64,000 bases of DNA. Source: Pseudorasbora parva. Its lineage: Eukaryota > Chordata > Actinopteri > Cypriniformes > Gobionidae. Positions 1 to 11,805 of the stretch are shown piece by piece. The stretch lies in contig NC_090182.1 in assembly GCF_024679245.1 (NCBI RefSeq), positions 34,991,047 through 35,055,046 of the forward strand, read 5' to 3'. How positions within the stretch are numbered: the stretch's first letter is position 1; each line of letters begins with the position of its first letter. Both the position numbers and the translations under genes were made by a program. The notes beneath the pieces were generated by a model. It was not told the DNA's origin. It ran no database searches and was given only the letters and a program-made list of their open reading frames with translations.

Positions 1-758
1 TATGTTAAATGAAATCGGACAAAAATCTAGTAGTGATGATCAGTTATTGCCTAATGCACTTTAAAGCCTGACAAACAATCGAGCTGAAGTGAAGAGTTTC
101 CAGAAGATTTTTTTGTTTGTTAGTTTGACACCGGCAGCCGATTAATTAGCTCTGCGATCAAATTTTACCTCAGACGAAATTCTGGCAGCGTCAGAAGATT
201 TCTACACAATCCTGCAGTGTGATTTCTCCTACGATGACAGTCAAATATCTATTACCAAGACAAATTATGACCAAAACGAGTGCTAGAGATTTCTTTGTAG
301 CCAGCATTTCAGTCCAGCGTGTAATGCAGCTCACTGACACCGAACGCGTCATTCATTGATGATATAAAACTCCGGGCGAGTTTTCTTGTGCGCGTCCGTT
401 TTCGCGCGCCTTCACTATCGTGCAGTCTGACATTAATGCCAACTGAGTGTACATCTTACAGTGTGACACGGCTTACATCAGGGATCATGTTCGTACAGTC
501 TGACAAGGGATATTCGCAAAGGATTTAGAAAAATCGCACAGTGTGCAGGACCCATTAGCCAATCACGTTGACAGGAAAATAAATAAACATAATGTAGCAA
601 CAGCAGGAAAATAGCACAGTAAAAGTACCGATACATCACTTAAAATTTACTCAAGGAAAATACACTGTTTTTAAATTACTTAAAAAAGTACAATTCCTGA
701 GAAAAACGACTCAATTACAGTAACGAGAGTATTTGTAATTCGTTACTTTACACCACTG
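1..758. mobile_element. hAT-type element, right end only
   Basis: The stretch ends at 758 with TTCGTTACTTTACACCACTG, which reads in reverse as a CAGTGGTGTAAAG terminus typical of fish hAT elements. No left end and no target duplication can be placed, so only about 560-758 is safely assigned. Bases 1-560 contain no coding frame I recognise and may be the interior of the same element. Confidence 0.5.
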
Positions 759-1084
759 TTGTTAGACACTTTCTGAATGTGAAGGGGTCATGTTTGCCTT
801 GTTCTTAATTACAACATTTATAAATGTTGAAAGCTATTGCATTTAGCAGGAAATCTTAATTAAATGTGTTGATTAAATGTAAATGTTATGTGTAGATGTA
901 GCAAGGAAGAAGGTTCCAAGACTTTCAAAACTCAAAGGATCTTTATTTACAATAAACGTGTCTTTACAAGAAACATCTAACACATTCTCTTGAACATAAC
1001 AAACATGGAAGACCATCAAAGGTGCTAACATCAAGACCGGACGAAGACATGGTAAAAACTAGGAACTTAAATACAAGCACTGGG

Positions 1085-1200
1085 TGCGTCTCAATCAGCT
1101 CCCTAGTTCAGTTGTCAGGGCACTGATCAGGGAGTCAGCCCATTGACTTATGTCCTGATCAGTGCCCTGACTAGTGAACTAGGGAGCTGATTGAGACGCA
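1085..1200. mobile_element. Foldback MITE
   Basis: The left arm starting TGCGTCTCAATCAGCTCCCT at 1085 and the right arm ending AGGGAGCTGATTGAGACGCA at 1200 are near-perfect inverted repeats of about 48 bases around a short spacer. The element is too short to encode anything. No convincing target duplication is visible, so the superfamily is not assigned. Confidence 0.75.
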
Positions 1201-1688
1201 GGGACTGATGACAGACTAACGAGGGGGAACAGGTGATACGGATGAAGAGACACAGCTGACAATACTTGATACACGCAGGGACTGACAGTGGAGGGAAAAC
1301 TAGAACAAAGGAACATTTGACCAAACTGAAACCAGGAAGAACATGAGGAAAACACAAGAGAGGATAGGCTTGTTCGACTTCACCTAGCGATGCGCAGACC
1401 GATCAGTGGCTGATTTAAAGCAGTGCATGCCGGTTAGAAATTTTGTCCGGCTTGAGACAGCGCTGACGGCACATGACTGCGATGTATGTCAAAAAAAGTA
1501 CCGCGAGAGCGATTCGAGTGCAGCCGGCTGATACAGATTCTCAAGGGGGACTGTAGGAGGCTGCTCGAGCTCTGATGATGACACAGCTGATCCACGATTG
1601 GCTGATTCGCCGTATTACAGTGATCACGTGCGTTTCGTGTTTATTCTAAAAACGTATGTCACGCTAATGCTCACAAATCATTTGTTTA
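1201..1688. other. No gene recognised
   Basis: Between the foldback element and the Tc1 element there is no convincing open frame, splice pattern or transposon end. A short minus-strand open frame at 1148-1357 overlaps the foldback arm and resembles no protein family I know. Confidence 0.5.
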
Positions 1689-3271
1689 CAACCCCAAATC
1701 AGAAAAAGTTGGGACAGTTTGGAAAACACAAATAAAAAAAGAAAGTAGTAATTTCTAAATTTACTTTGACTTGTATTTCATTGCAGACAATATGAACACA
1801 AAATATTTCATGTTTTGTCTGGTCAACTTCATGTCATTTGTAAATATGCATCCTTTCCTGTCATTCAGACCTGCAACACATTTCAAAAAAAGTTGGGACA
1901 GGAGCAATTTAGGGCTAGTAATGAGGTAAAAGGGTTAAATAATGATGTGATTTGAAACAGGTGATGTCAACAGGTGATTGAAATTATGATTTGGTACAAA
2001 AGCAGCATCCAAGAAAGATCTAATCCTTTAGGAGCAAAGATGGGCCGAGGATCGCCAGTTTGCCAACAAATACGTGTGAAAATTATTGAAATGTTTAAAA
2101 ACAATGTTCCTCAAAGAAAGATAGGAAGAGATTTGGATATTTCACATTCAACAGTGCATAACATAATTACAAGATTCAAGGAATCTGGAGGAATTTCAGT
2201 GCATAAAGGACAAGGCCGCAAGCCTAAGCTGAACAACCGTGATCTCCGATCCCTCAGGCGGCACTGCATCAAGAATCATCATTCATCTATAAGCGATATC
2301 ACCACATGGGCTCAGGACTACTTTGGCAAACCTTTGTCAAGTACCACAATACGTAGTTACATCCACAAATGCCAGTTAAAACTGTACTGTACCAAAAGGA
2401 AGCCTCATGTTAACAGTGTCCAGAAGCGCCGTCGACTTCTCTGGGCTCGGAGGCATCTGGGATGGACCATCACACAGTGGAAATGTGTACTGTGGTCAGA
2501 TGAATCAGTATTTCAGGTATTTTTGGGAGGAATGGACGCCGTGTGCTCCGGACCAAAGAAGAAAAGGATCATCCAGACTGTTACCAGCAACAAGTCCAAA
2601 AGCCAGGGTCTGTCATGGTATGGGGTTGTGTCAGTGCCCTTGGCAAAGGTAACTTGCTCTTCTGTGAAGGTACCATTAATGCTGAAAAGTACATAGAGAT
2701 TTTGGAGCATAATATGCTGCCTTCAAGAAGATATTTTTTCCAGGGACGTCCATGCATATTTCAACAAGACAATGCAAAACCACATTACAAAGTCCTGGCT
2801 GCGGAGGAAGAGGGTACGGGTACTTGACTGGCCTGCCTGCAGTCCGGACCTGTCTCCAATAGAGAATGTGTGGCGCATTTTGAAGCGCAAAATGCGACAA
2901 CGAAGACCCCGTACTGTTGCCCACCTTAAGACTTGTTTGCAGGAAGAATGGGACAAAATTACACCTGAAACACTTCATCACTTGGTGTCTTCAGTCCCTA
3001 AACGTCTTTTAAGTGTTGTGAAAATGAATGGCAACATTACAAAGTGGTAAATGCTTTACTGTCCCAACTTTTTTTGAAACGTGTTGCAGGTCTGAATGAC
3101 AGGAAAGGATGCATATTTACAAATGACATGAAGTTGACCAGACAAAACATGAAATATGTTGTGTTCATATTGTCTGCAATGAAATACAAGTCAAATAAAT
3201 TTTAGAAATCACTACTTTCTTTTTTTATTTGCACATTCCATACTGTCCCAACTTTTTCTGATTTGGGGTTG
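1689..3271 (+). mobile_element. Complete Tc1-like transposon with 212-bp inverted repeats
   Basis: The element lies between TA dinucleotides at 1687-1688 and 3272-3273, the duplication expected for Tc1/mariner. The ends read CAACCCCAAATCAGAAAAAG and its complement. The long inverted repeats, 1689-1900 and 3060-3271, are both 212 bases and each finishes at its inner edge with another copy of the AAAGTTGGGACA motif, an inverted-repeat/direct-repeat layout. The transposase between them is broken, so this copy could move only if a related transposase acted on its ends. Confidence 0.93.
2040..3050 (+). pseudogene. Tc1-like transposase, frameshifted
   Basis: This encoded the DDE transposase that cuts and pastes the surrounding element in the nucleus. 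I take the ATG at 2040 (MGRGSPV...) as start; in-frame codons upstream lack family similarity. The N-terminal part has the paired helix-turn-helix region (QRKIGRDLDISHSTVHNIIT). Catalytic segments are visible: LWSDESVFQ near 2500, IFQQDNAKPH near 2760 and LSPIENVW near 2855, fitting DD34E. The frame changes near 2520-2545 and returns near 2790, just after the second Asp; both look like small deletions. The usual length is about 340 residues, which the three pieces cover nearly completely. The C-terminal piece ends at 3050, ten bases before the right inverted repeat. Confidence 0.92.
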
Positions 3272-3299
3272 TATAACATAAAAAATAAAAAATGCTGCC

Positions 3300-3661
3300 T
3301 GCCTAGTGTAGTCCATTTATTTAATCCAGCTCTGTGTGCACATGTTTTGTCAGTATGGCCATTGTGCTTCTGTCATTGTTGGATCCCTCCCCCCTTGTTA
3401 TCTCAGTATTGGTTTAATATGCCTCACTTGTGTTCCCTCGGTCCCTGCCTCATTTGTTCCCTTTTATAAGCTCATTGTGTTTGTCAGTCTTTGTCGGATT
3501 ATTGTCGTGTCTATGTCTCTTGTTTCCCGTTATCCTCCGGTATGTTCTGTTTTGAAGTTGCTGTTTTTCCCCCTCGTGGGTTGTTGTTTTGAGTTTATGT
3601 TTTATTTTGTAAATAAATCTTCATTTATCTGCACTTGAGTCCTCAGTTGGTGAGTCTCACA
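3300..3661 (+). mobile_element. Probable LTR remnant (3' part)
   Basis: The segment contains TTTTATAAG near 3461 as a TATA-like box, a T-rich stretch, AATAAA near 3611-3617 as a polyadenylation signal, and finishes ...GAGTCTCACA at 3661. That order fits the U3-R-U5 plan of a fish LTR. The 5' boundary and a target duplication are not visible and no internal retroelement sequence flanks it, so it is a solo or partial LTR at best. The plus-strand frames across it are not recognisable proteins. Confidence 0.45.
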
Positions 3662-4339
3662 GTTCCAGCTTAGCTGACAGTAAATTATATTGAGTTAAAA
3701 TCAGAGAATCTATAGAAGACATGATGTGAGTGGTGTGTTGTCTATATGACTCTATACTCATGATTACAGTAATCTCAAAAATTACAGTAGTGGCATTCAA
3801 TCGCAGTTCATGTTCCTTTCGTAGGAGGATGCTCTGAATTATCAACATTACTTTTTGAAACACATTTCTATTCATTCAACTATATTTATATCTTCAATTT
3901 GACATTAAATAAATGATAGAATAAAGACACTCAAAAATGACAAACTATAAATACAAGAAAATAGACACATTTATTGGATATTTCTCCTCATTTTCCATAT
4001 AGGAATGCATAACAATGAAAACTTGAGGATGTGGCATACTTTCCAACTATATCAATAAACCCTCAAGACTGTTTGATTAGTGCTAATTGAGCTGTGTTAG
4101 GCAAGGCAACAGAAATGCAAGTGCAAAATGATGTCACAATGAATGCGTGCACAAATTGAAAATGCAATCGCAAATACTACAATTAATTTTGAATATAGTT
4201 TGGATTATCATTACATATATATCCACATTCAATATCTTCAAACTCATGCATGCCAAGAAATTGTCTTGTATATTTTTATTTATTGTGGTCTGAAACTCAG
4301 TTAACCCATTCGGATGCAAATTAGACTCTATATTAAGAA
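3662..4339. other. AT-rich DNA without a recognised gene
   Basis: No recognisable coding region, RNA gene or transposon end is visible. Short minus-strand frames at 3657-3875 and 4134-4379 show no family similarity. Confidence 0.5.
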
Positions 4340-5014
4340 TACACTGAATCCGATACTTGGTATCGGCTCTGATATGCAATTATTTGCCGGATCGGGTATC
4401 GGTCAGACAGGGCTGATCCAAATTCGATACTGTGCGTATAATATGCTGTGTTATTGATAAGCCCCAGTGCCCCACAAAAGGCACAAAACATTATAAAACA
4501 TTATAAAGCATCAACAATCTGTGCACTATATTATAAGTGTTCTAAAGCCATTCCATAGTTTAATGTGAGGTACAGATGAATATTTAAGTAATTAAAATGA
4601 ATGTTCACATCAATGCATGCTCCCTCCGCTGCGGCTCAGTCACTCAATCCATTCAGCTTTCAAACTGTGTCACGTTCAGTTATGACAGTCATCACGATGA
4701 AACTCTCTCTAAGATTATTAATTGTTCCTGCTATTATGTTTGATCTGTAGATAATGGTCTATTGTTTCTAATAAAATTACTTTATCTTGCTGGCGTGTTA
4801 CTTTCTACCGGGTGTCTGTTAGATCACAACACTGGACTAGATATTGTATTGCTCTTCACAGTGACTGAAATGTTAATCTGTTAAAAGAAACGGCTTAATA
4901 AATATTGCATAGATACACTACGCGTCGTCAATATATCTACCCTTTGTGTTTTGAACTTCTCAATGCTGACAGAGTAGCACGCTGTGACTATTTGTTGCTA
5001 CAAGTGCTAGATCT

Positions 5015-5105
5015 TACATTTACATTTAAGCATTTAGCAGACGCTTGTATCCAAAGCGACTTACATTGCATTCAAGATACACATTGTTACATTATTGTCA
5101 GTTCT
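5015..5105 (-). mobile_element. LINE/SINE 3'-tail fragment (L2 type)
   Basis: The segment contains CATTTAGCAGACGCTTGTAT followed by CCAAAGCGACTTACA. Read on the minus strand this is the widely shared 3' tail of fish L2-type LINEs and the SINEs that use it. It is about 90 bases long, strongly 5'-truncated, and absent at the equivalent place in copy B, so it inserted into copy A. Confidence 0.65.
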
Positions 5106-5139
5106 TCTTGCTGATCTTGCACACGGGATGCGCATACAC

Positions 5140-6464
5140 TAGTGATGTGTCGTTCATGAAAGATTCGTTCATTTTGAACGAATCTTTATTATGACTCGGG
5201 ACTACCGAGTTGTCTCAGATAGTGATTCGTTCATTTTGTGTTGACCGCGCATGCGCATTACGAAACATATGGCCTCTGAATCAGCTCTGAATCTCCGAAT
5301 GATTAGTTCTTTTGAGTCTCGGGTTTGAGTCTTTCGTTCTTCCTGTTAGTCCCATAGAGTCTATGCTGTCAGTAACGGAAACAGAAAAGATTAGTTCTTT
5401 TGAGTCTCGAGTTTGATTCAAAATTAGTCTAATTGAATTTGTGATGTTAGACTTGAATAGTCAATATATTTCCCATATTTGTATATGTCTGATATTAACT
5501 GAGAATAGTATAAAATAAAATAAAAATAATAACTACGTGCTTTTTACTAAAAAGGTTGTGAACTAGTGTTCTATACGGCGACAAGTCACGTGACAAAAGA
5601 ACGAACGACTCAAACCCGAGACTCGATCAAAAGAACTAATCTTTTCTGTTTCCTTTATTGACAGCATGGACTCTATGGGACTAACAGGAAGAACGAAAGA
5701 CTCAAACCCGAAAGACTCGTAAGAACTAATCTTTTCTGTTTCCGTTATTGAAAGCATAGACTCTATGGGACTAACAGGAAGAACGAAAGACTCAAACCTG
5801 AAAGACTCGTAAGAACTAATCTTTTCTGTTTCCGTTATTGAAAGCATAGACTCTATGGGACTAACAGGAAGAACGAAAGACTCAAACCCGAAAGACTCGT
5901 AAGAACTAATCTTTTCTGTTTCCGTTATTGAAAGCATAGACTCTATGGGACTAACAGGAAGGAAGAACGAAAGACTCAAACCCGAAAGACTCGTAAGAAC
6001 TAATCATTTTTGTTTCCGGACCTGTGTCACACACGGTCCGGGCGGCCCAGCCCCCAGATCTGATCAGAGTCAGACACAGACGAGTCGACAGCTAACGTCT
6101 CAAGGAGCTCGAAGACATGAGAGGCGGAGAACAAACGTGATAAATATGAAGTTGCAAGAGAAAGAATGTTTTGGATCAGGAGGTGAGGTGAACAAACAGA
6201 GACTGCAATAGCCTGACCCAACAACTAATCAATTAATTAAACATTTCAGTTTCTTATAATTTGGCTTTGGTTGCAGTACCCTATAGTTTATTTTTATGTA
6301 GTTTTAAAATGTAATCAACATTTTCATAAGTACTAGATGTGTTGGGCTATTTAACATGTCATTTTGGTGAAATGAACGAAATGACTCGAAAAAAGATTCG
6401 TTCATTTTGCTGAACGAGACTCAAAGATCCGAGTCAGTAAAATGATCCGAACTTCCCACTACTA
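5140..6464. mobile_element. Non-autonomous hAT element with exact 8-bp target duplication
   Basis: The element begins TAGTGATGTGTCGTTCATGA and ends ACTTCCCACTACTA. It is flanked by GCATACAC at 5132-5139 and again at 6465-6472, the 8-bp duplication diagnostic of hAT transposition. The outer regions repeat ATTCGTTCATTTTG-type words in inverted orientation. The interior is dominated by a 90-bp tandem repeat and encodes no transposase. A minus-strand 138-residue frame here is only the repeat read through. Confidence 0.93.
5641..6010 (+). repeat. 90-bp tandem repeat, four copies
   Basis: The word CTTTTCTGTTTCC starts at 5641, 5731, 5821 and 5911 (the first two differ slightly downstream), giving an exact 90-base period. 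A single diverged copy in the opposite orientation lies at about 5299-5405. The array is inside the hAT element and so was amplified within it. Confidence 0.9.
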
Positions 6465-7143
6465 GCATACACGCTAACTTGGTATTCTGTTGCTTCAAGC
6501 ATATCATCCTCCACACAGGATGTGCATATGCGCTTTGGGGCGCTCTGTATTATAGTACTTTTGCGCTATGAAATATGAATAGCCTTTTCTTGTTCTGCCC
6601 TATCTATAATATGTTGCTGCCTCATTAGAAAGATACACTATACATTTTAAATAAATGTAATTCCCTAGTATATAGGCCCTATTTCTATAAATATATTCAC
6701 TTGTTTTTCATGAATTAATTTTGTGTAACATTTTACCAGATTTACAGATACACTTACTCAATTTTATGGTTTCCTTTATTTTCCCCCCATTAAATGTTTA
6801 GATTTTATACAATTATTGTGCACTTGTGATTTTGTAACTTTTTCTGCTGAAATATCCACTAATCTAATATAAAATATAGTAGTATTTTCGTCATATATAT
6901 TTTGATTATATATATAATTTTTTTGTTGCTTTTCTTTATAATGAAGTTGTCTGTATTTAGTTGATTGTGTTTAACTCACAAAAGAGTGATTATCAATTTA
7001 ACACACAGAGATTTAGAAATTCTACTTATAATTTGTAAACAAAACTGCATTGGTATCGGTTTAGTATCGGTATCGACCAATTATTCAGATTTGTAAATAT
7101 CGGATCCGATCGGTTCTGAAAACATGGTATCGGTGCATCACTA

Positions 7144-9526
7144 TTCTATATACACACCAATAGACACTGTGACTGAATGGTCTTTTGAATTCTCCTGAAA
7201 TGAATGAGCAACCTGCAGGCACTAAAAAGTTCACTTTTCTGTCTTTATTCTGGTGTTACTGCAAGAATCAGAATATTTCAAGCATCAAGGGTGTTTGACA
7301 ACTTATTTTTAGCTAATGTGAGCTGGAAGCTGCTTGTCGTTAATGGAAACTACCATTAACATCTCCGCTGACTGTATCCATGCCATATAGAATGGTGAGC
7401 TCTTGCAGAGAGGGTTTCTTAATCATGCTGCGTGAAGGCTTAGACCCCCTAAACATCAGCACAGGCCACCTGGCACACTGATGAGGTCATGACAGGCTAT
7501 ATCACCATCGGGTACTAATTTAATAATACACCACACTTTCACTAAAGCAAGTTTGCCTGACCGTTGTCGGAAGTGTCATGACTGATCTCCAACACAGCAG
7601 TCCCCTTTTGCAGCGTGGTAATTGGCCAGTGTAAACACAAAACAAAACAATCACCTCTGTTTCAAAAACACTCTTGCTCTTACACATATCTTGCCTGCAG
7701 AGGTGGTGGGTGTGTAGGGAATAATTGGCTAAGTTTCAACTGAGACGGGTACTCACCCCAGAAGCTCTCCCACAATGCAGGCCCGTTTCCTCTGATTCAC
7801 CCTTCAGAATGATGGCGAACTATCCCGCTTTTTTCTCCTCGCTTAGCTCCCACCTCACACTCTACCTGAGTCATCTGTAGATATTTGTGTGGCCAGTGTG
7901 AAGATTATATGTTTGGCTCGCTCCCATCCAAAGTCCTTTCTGCTGGAAATGAAGAAGCACTGTCAGTCATACAGTCTTAAACATCAATAAATCACAGGAA
8001 TTAGTGCTCAGCAGTAAAGAGGAGATGGTAAATTATCTTGGAGGTCTGTTGATTATGTGGCCGATGTGCTGGCCCGAATACCTTGTTTATTTGGTGCTTT
8101 TCTAAATCCAGCTTAGTACTTCTTGGGTCCAAGGGTGGCATGGGGGCATGATGCCATAGCTGTGCCAGTTAAATAAGGCTCTGCACAATTTAGGACCCTT
8201 ATAGCCCAGTAATGAATCCCCCAAACAGATGAGTGTCTGTCACTTGGCTAATGGAGCGCTGTCTCTTTTCACTTTGGCTCTGAGACAAATAGCTGACAAA
8301 TGAGCCATATCTGGCATGGTGCAATTCGGATTGGGCATCAGGATTGGGACACTGTACGAACCTACTGGCAACCACACTACGGCTCAGTCCAGTCCTTTTG
8401 GAGCTACAATTTATGACTGTAAGCATAACCTGATCCTCTTCATTAACAATCTGAATCCTTTGTCTTCTGGGGGCCCTACTGTTTTATTGAGAGTGCAGGA
8501 TCATTCATGTCTACTTAGTGCTTGTGTTATACAATTGCATTCCCATACACCTCGTTCCCGGGATTACTGAGATCTTCTAGAGGTCCATGATACCCATTTT
8601 TTGCTGAAGTCTTGCTTGGAGTTAATAGGGTTGTCAGTGCCTGTCCAATATAGGTCACTTGGGGAGCATGTGCAGTACCATGTGGCAGGCTGATACCTAC
8701 CTGAACACTCCATCTCTTCTCCTCAATATCTTCATACTCTTGGGAAAGACTCAGATCACAGATCCTGTCCTCTGTCACTACACCAACAGCCGGTACAATT
8801 AGCATCCTCTTAATTACACAGCAACCACTGCGCATTGTGCCCACCTCACAGTCTCACCCACCCACACTCAGCCAACTCATGTTGCTTGGATCACACACGC
8901 TTATTGCTGGATATTTATCACCATCACTGGCAATGGGGTAGTGGGAGCAGAATGAGTCATTGAGCATTAAGGCTGAGGGAGCTGGAGGGAAAAGGCTAAT
9001 TTACAACACTTCAACTGATCACAGTGGTTGCTTAAAGCTCCATTGGTGTTCTGGAGAGTAGAAAGGCCTTAATCACAACACATGAGAGAAGTATGGCATG
9101 GTTTAGCCTTGTTCCCATTCTGTAGAAATCAGTTAGCTGTGGATGATCATGACTTGATTTTCTTATAAACAACACCATAGAAGGGTTACTCAGAAATCAC
9201 CATGTCTGAGTAGTGCTGTGATTTGGATGATTATGTGTTAGGCACTGTCAGGGGTGGGTTGTAAGGGCACATATACTTTAATATGTTACATCTCATAAGA
9301 GAGAAATCTTATGAGAGATGACCCTAGTACTCTAAAGATGCATTTTCCTTGTTCAAAATGGAATTGTTCTTTTAGATGAAGGGCTCCTCAAGCAATTTAA
9401 GAATAAATAAAACTTAATTATATGAAATTATTAAATTAAGTATAATACATTATTGGGTTACACTTACTTTATGGTGTCTGTGTTACAGTGTAATTACACA
9501 CTTACAGAGTGTGTAAAGTACAGAGT
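7144..9526. other. Repeat-poor stretch, no gene recognised
   Basis: Base composition is balanced and I see no transposon termini, tandem arrays or reverse transcriptase motifs. Short frames at 8199-8426, 8316-8570 and 8527-8844 have no recognisable domains and overlap on opposite strands. The stretch may be ordinary intergenic or intronic DNA of the host; this is inference. A perfect 10-bp hairpin lies at 9291-9316. Confidence 0.5.
9291..9316. other. Perfect 10-bp inverted repeat
   Basis: TCTCATAAGA at 9291-9300 and TCTTATGAGA at 9307-9316 are exact complements around a six-base loop. No T-run follows and no role is evident. Confidence 0.6.
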
Positions 9527-10217
9527 ACTCAGTATCGGTATTGGTTTCGATCTGCCATTATTTGCCAGATCGGGTATCGGTCAGACAGGCCGATCCAAAT
9601 TCGGTACTGTGCAAAAAACATTATAAAGCATCATCAACATTTCATGCACTATATTATAAGGGTTCTAAAGCCATTCCATAGTTTAATGTGAGGTAAAGAC
9701 GAATAATTAAGTCATTAAATTCAATTTCATGTAAATGCATGCTTACCTCCGCTGCGGCTGTAAGTCACTCTCCATTCAGCTTTCAAACTGTGTTGCTAGT
9801 GTTGCTAGTGATAGTCACACTAGTCTGTGACTATCTGCTAGCATTTATTGTTGTAAATCGTGTTACTTTCTACCGGGTGTCTGTTAGATCACAACACTGG
9901 ACTAGATATTGTATTGTTCTTCACATAGTAACTGAAATGTTAAACTGATAAAAGAGCTTAATAAAATATTGCATAGATACACTACGTGTTGATGTATCTT
10001 CACTTTGTGTTTTGAACTTTTCAATGCGGATGGGACGGAGCGGTATGTGCTGTGAGTACATGTTGCTTCAAGCACATCATCCTGCACACGAGATGCGGAT
10101 ACACGCATTGTGTCACTCTGTATTATAATACTTTTGCACTTTGAAAGATTTTAATAGCCTTTCTTATTCTGCCCTATCTATAATATGTTGCTGTCTCATT
10201 AAAAAGATGCACTATTA
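9527..10217. mobile_element. 'TATCGG' hAT-like element, copy B, truncated
   Basis: Starts with TATCGGTATTGG-type sequence and runs parallel to copy A through GCCATTCCATAGTTTAATGT and the CCTATCTATAATATGTTGCTG stretch, then stops near 10217 before the TATCGG-rich right end. It lacks both the hAT insertion and the L2-type tail of copy A and so shows the uninterrupted arrangement. Confidence 0.6.
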
Positions 10218-11805
10218 GGCTAGTGACAAATAGTCAAAAAGTGCTTTAGTTTTTGAGATTTCTACCTCCCTACCGGAGGTAGAACTAAACCCAACAATGT
10301 TTGTCCTCATCTCTAAGGTGTTCCACATATGAAATTCTTGGCTAAAAATATTTTACTGCTAAGATTGTTAAATTAACAGATATTGTTATACATCCCAAAA
10401 CCAAAAAAGGACTAAAATATAGCCTGTCCGAATGGGAGTTAAGGAAATATAAACTAGTGCAGATCAATCATACAAGCTCTGAGAGCTTTGAAACTTGTTT
10501 GTAGTCAATCAATCAATCAATCAACTTTATTTATATAGCGCTTTTACAATCACGATTGTGTCAAAGCAGCTTCACAGTGTCAAACAGGATAATATTGCGA
10601 CAAAATTAGATTTGGCTGTACAGTCGTACTGGAGAAAACAGTGATGTTATCAGCTTATTTTAATTCATCATATAGCAACAATGTTGGCAGATCAGTATTT
10701 AAGTTTATAGAATTAAATAAGACCTAATTCATACATTTTATTTGTATAATAAGTGGAATAACTTTAATCATATTTTTAGTGTCCCCAACTGAGCAAGCCA
10801 AGCCAAAGGCGACAGTGGCAAGGAACCAAAACTCCATCAGGGCGTGATGGAGAAAAATAAACCTTGGGAGAAACCAGACTCAGTCGGGGTGCCAGTTCTC
10901 CTCTGGCCTATTAACAAACAGTGTATGATTATTATTCTGGCAACCTTACAGGTCAGAAATCATATTAGATTGGAATATTCAAAATTTCAGGGTATCACGA
11001 AAGAGACGGATTTATTTGGAAATAAATGATGGGATGGCGCGTCGATTACACAAGAGTATGAATACATGAAAGATCGGAATTATTGTGCAGAAGACGGGTT
11101 TTGAGCATGTCGTGCCAGTGAGGCAAATTCGGAGGAGACACCGATGGACACAGCTCAGCAGACACTCCAGGATGAGCTGGTCATGTCCAGGCAGGTCCAC
11201 CATCCGATCCGGACAGGGCCCAGATCCGGGATAAACCTCGGGATAAACAGAGAGACTAACATTAGCGTAGATGCCACTCTTTTTACGATGTAACGAGTAC
11301 ATCAGGTGTTATGGGAAGTGTTCCCGGTTTCGGCTGACCTAGTTAATGCAGCCTAACAATCAGTCAATTGAATCGAAAAATGAAAGTTAAAAATGTTCTA
11401 TGTGTATGCCATAGTAAAGAGATGTGTTTTTAGTCTAGATTTAAACTGACAGAGTGTGTCTGCTTCCCGAAAAATGCTAGGAAGACTATTCCACAGTTTA
11501 GGAGCTAAATAGGAAAAGGATCGACCGCCTGCAGTTGATTTAGATATTCTAGGTATTATCAACTGGCCATAGTTTTGAGACCGCAATAGACGTGATGGAG
11601 TATAATGCGTTAAGAGCTCGCTTAAGTACCGGGGAGCTAAACTATTTAGTGCTTTGTAAGTAATAAGCAAGATTTTAAAATGTATGCGATGTTTAATAGG
11701 GAGCCAGTGCAATGTTGACAGAACTGGACTAATATGATCATACTTCCTGGTTCTAGTAAGAACTCTAGCTGCTGCATTTTGGACCAGCTGGAGTTTGTTT
11801 ATTAA

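Larger units (their letters stand above)
4340..7143. mobile_element. 'TATCGG' hAT-like element, copy A, interrupted
   Basis: The ends are rich in TATCGG/CCGATA words and the right end finishes GGTATCGGTGCATCACTA at 7143, a terminus style common in fish hAT MITEs. Bases 4385-5130 and 6470-6640 match copy B at 9527-10217, including the CTATCTATAATATGTTGCTG stretch. The copy is opened by the hAT insertion at 5140-6464 and carries an L2-type tail at about 5015-5105 that copy B lacks. No transposase is present. Confidence 0.6.

Noticed and set aside
5563..5979. 138-residue minus-strand frame with repeated motif
   Set aside because: It is the 90-bp tandem repeat (a multiple of three) read through inside a non-autonomous hAT element.
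8199..8844. Short overlapping frames as host exons
   Set aside because: They lie on opposite strands, have no recognised domains and no convincing splice pattern.
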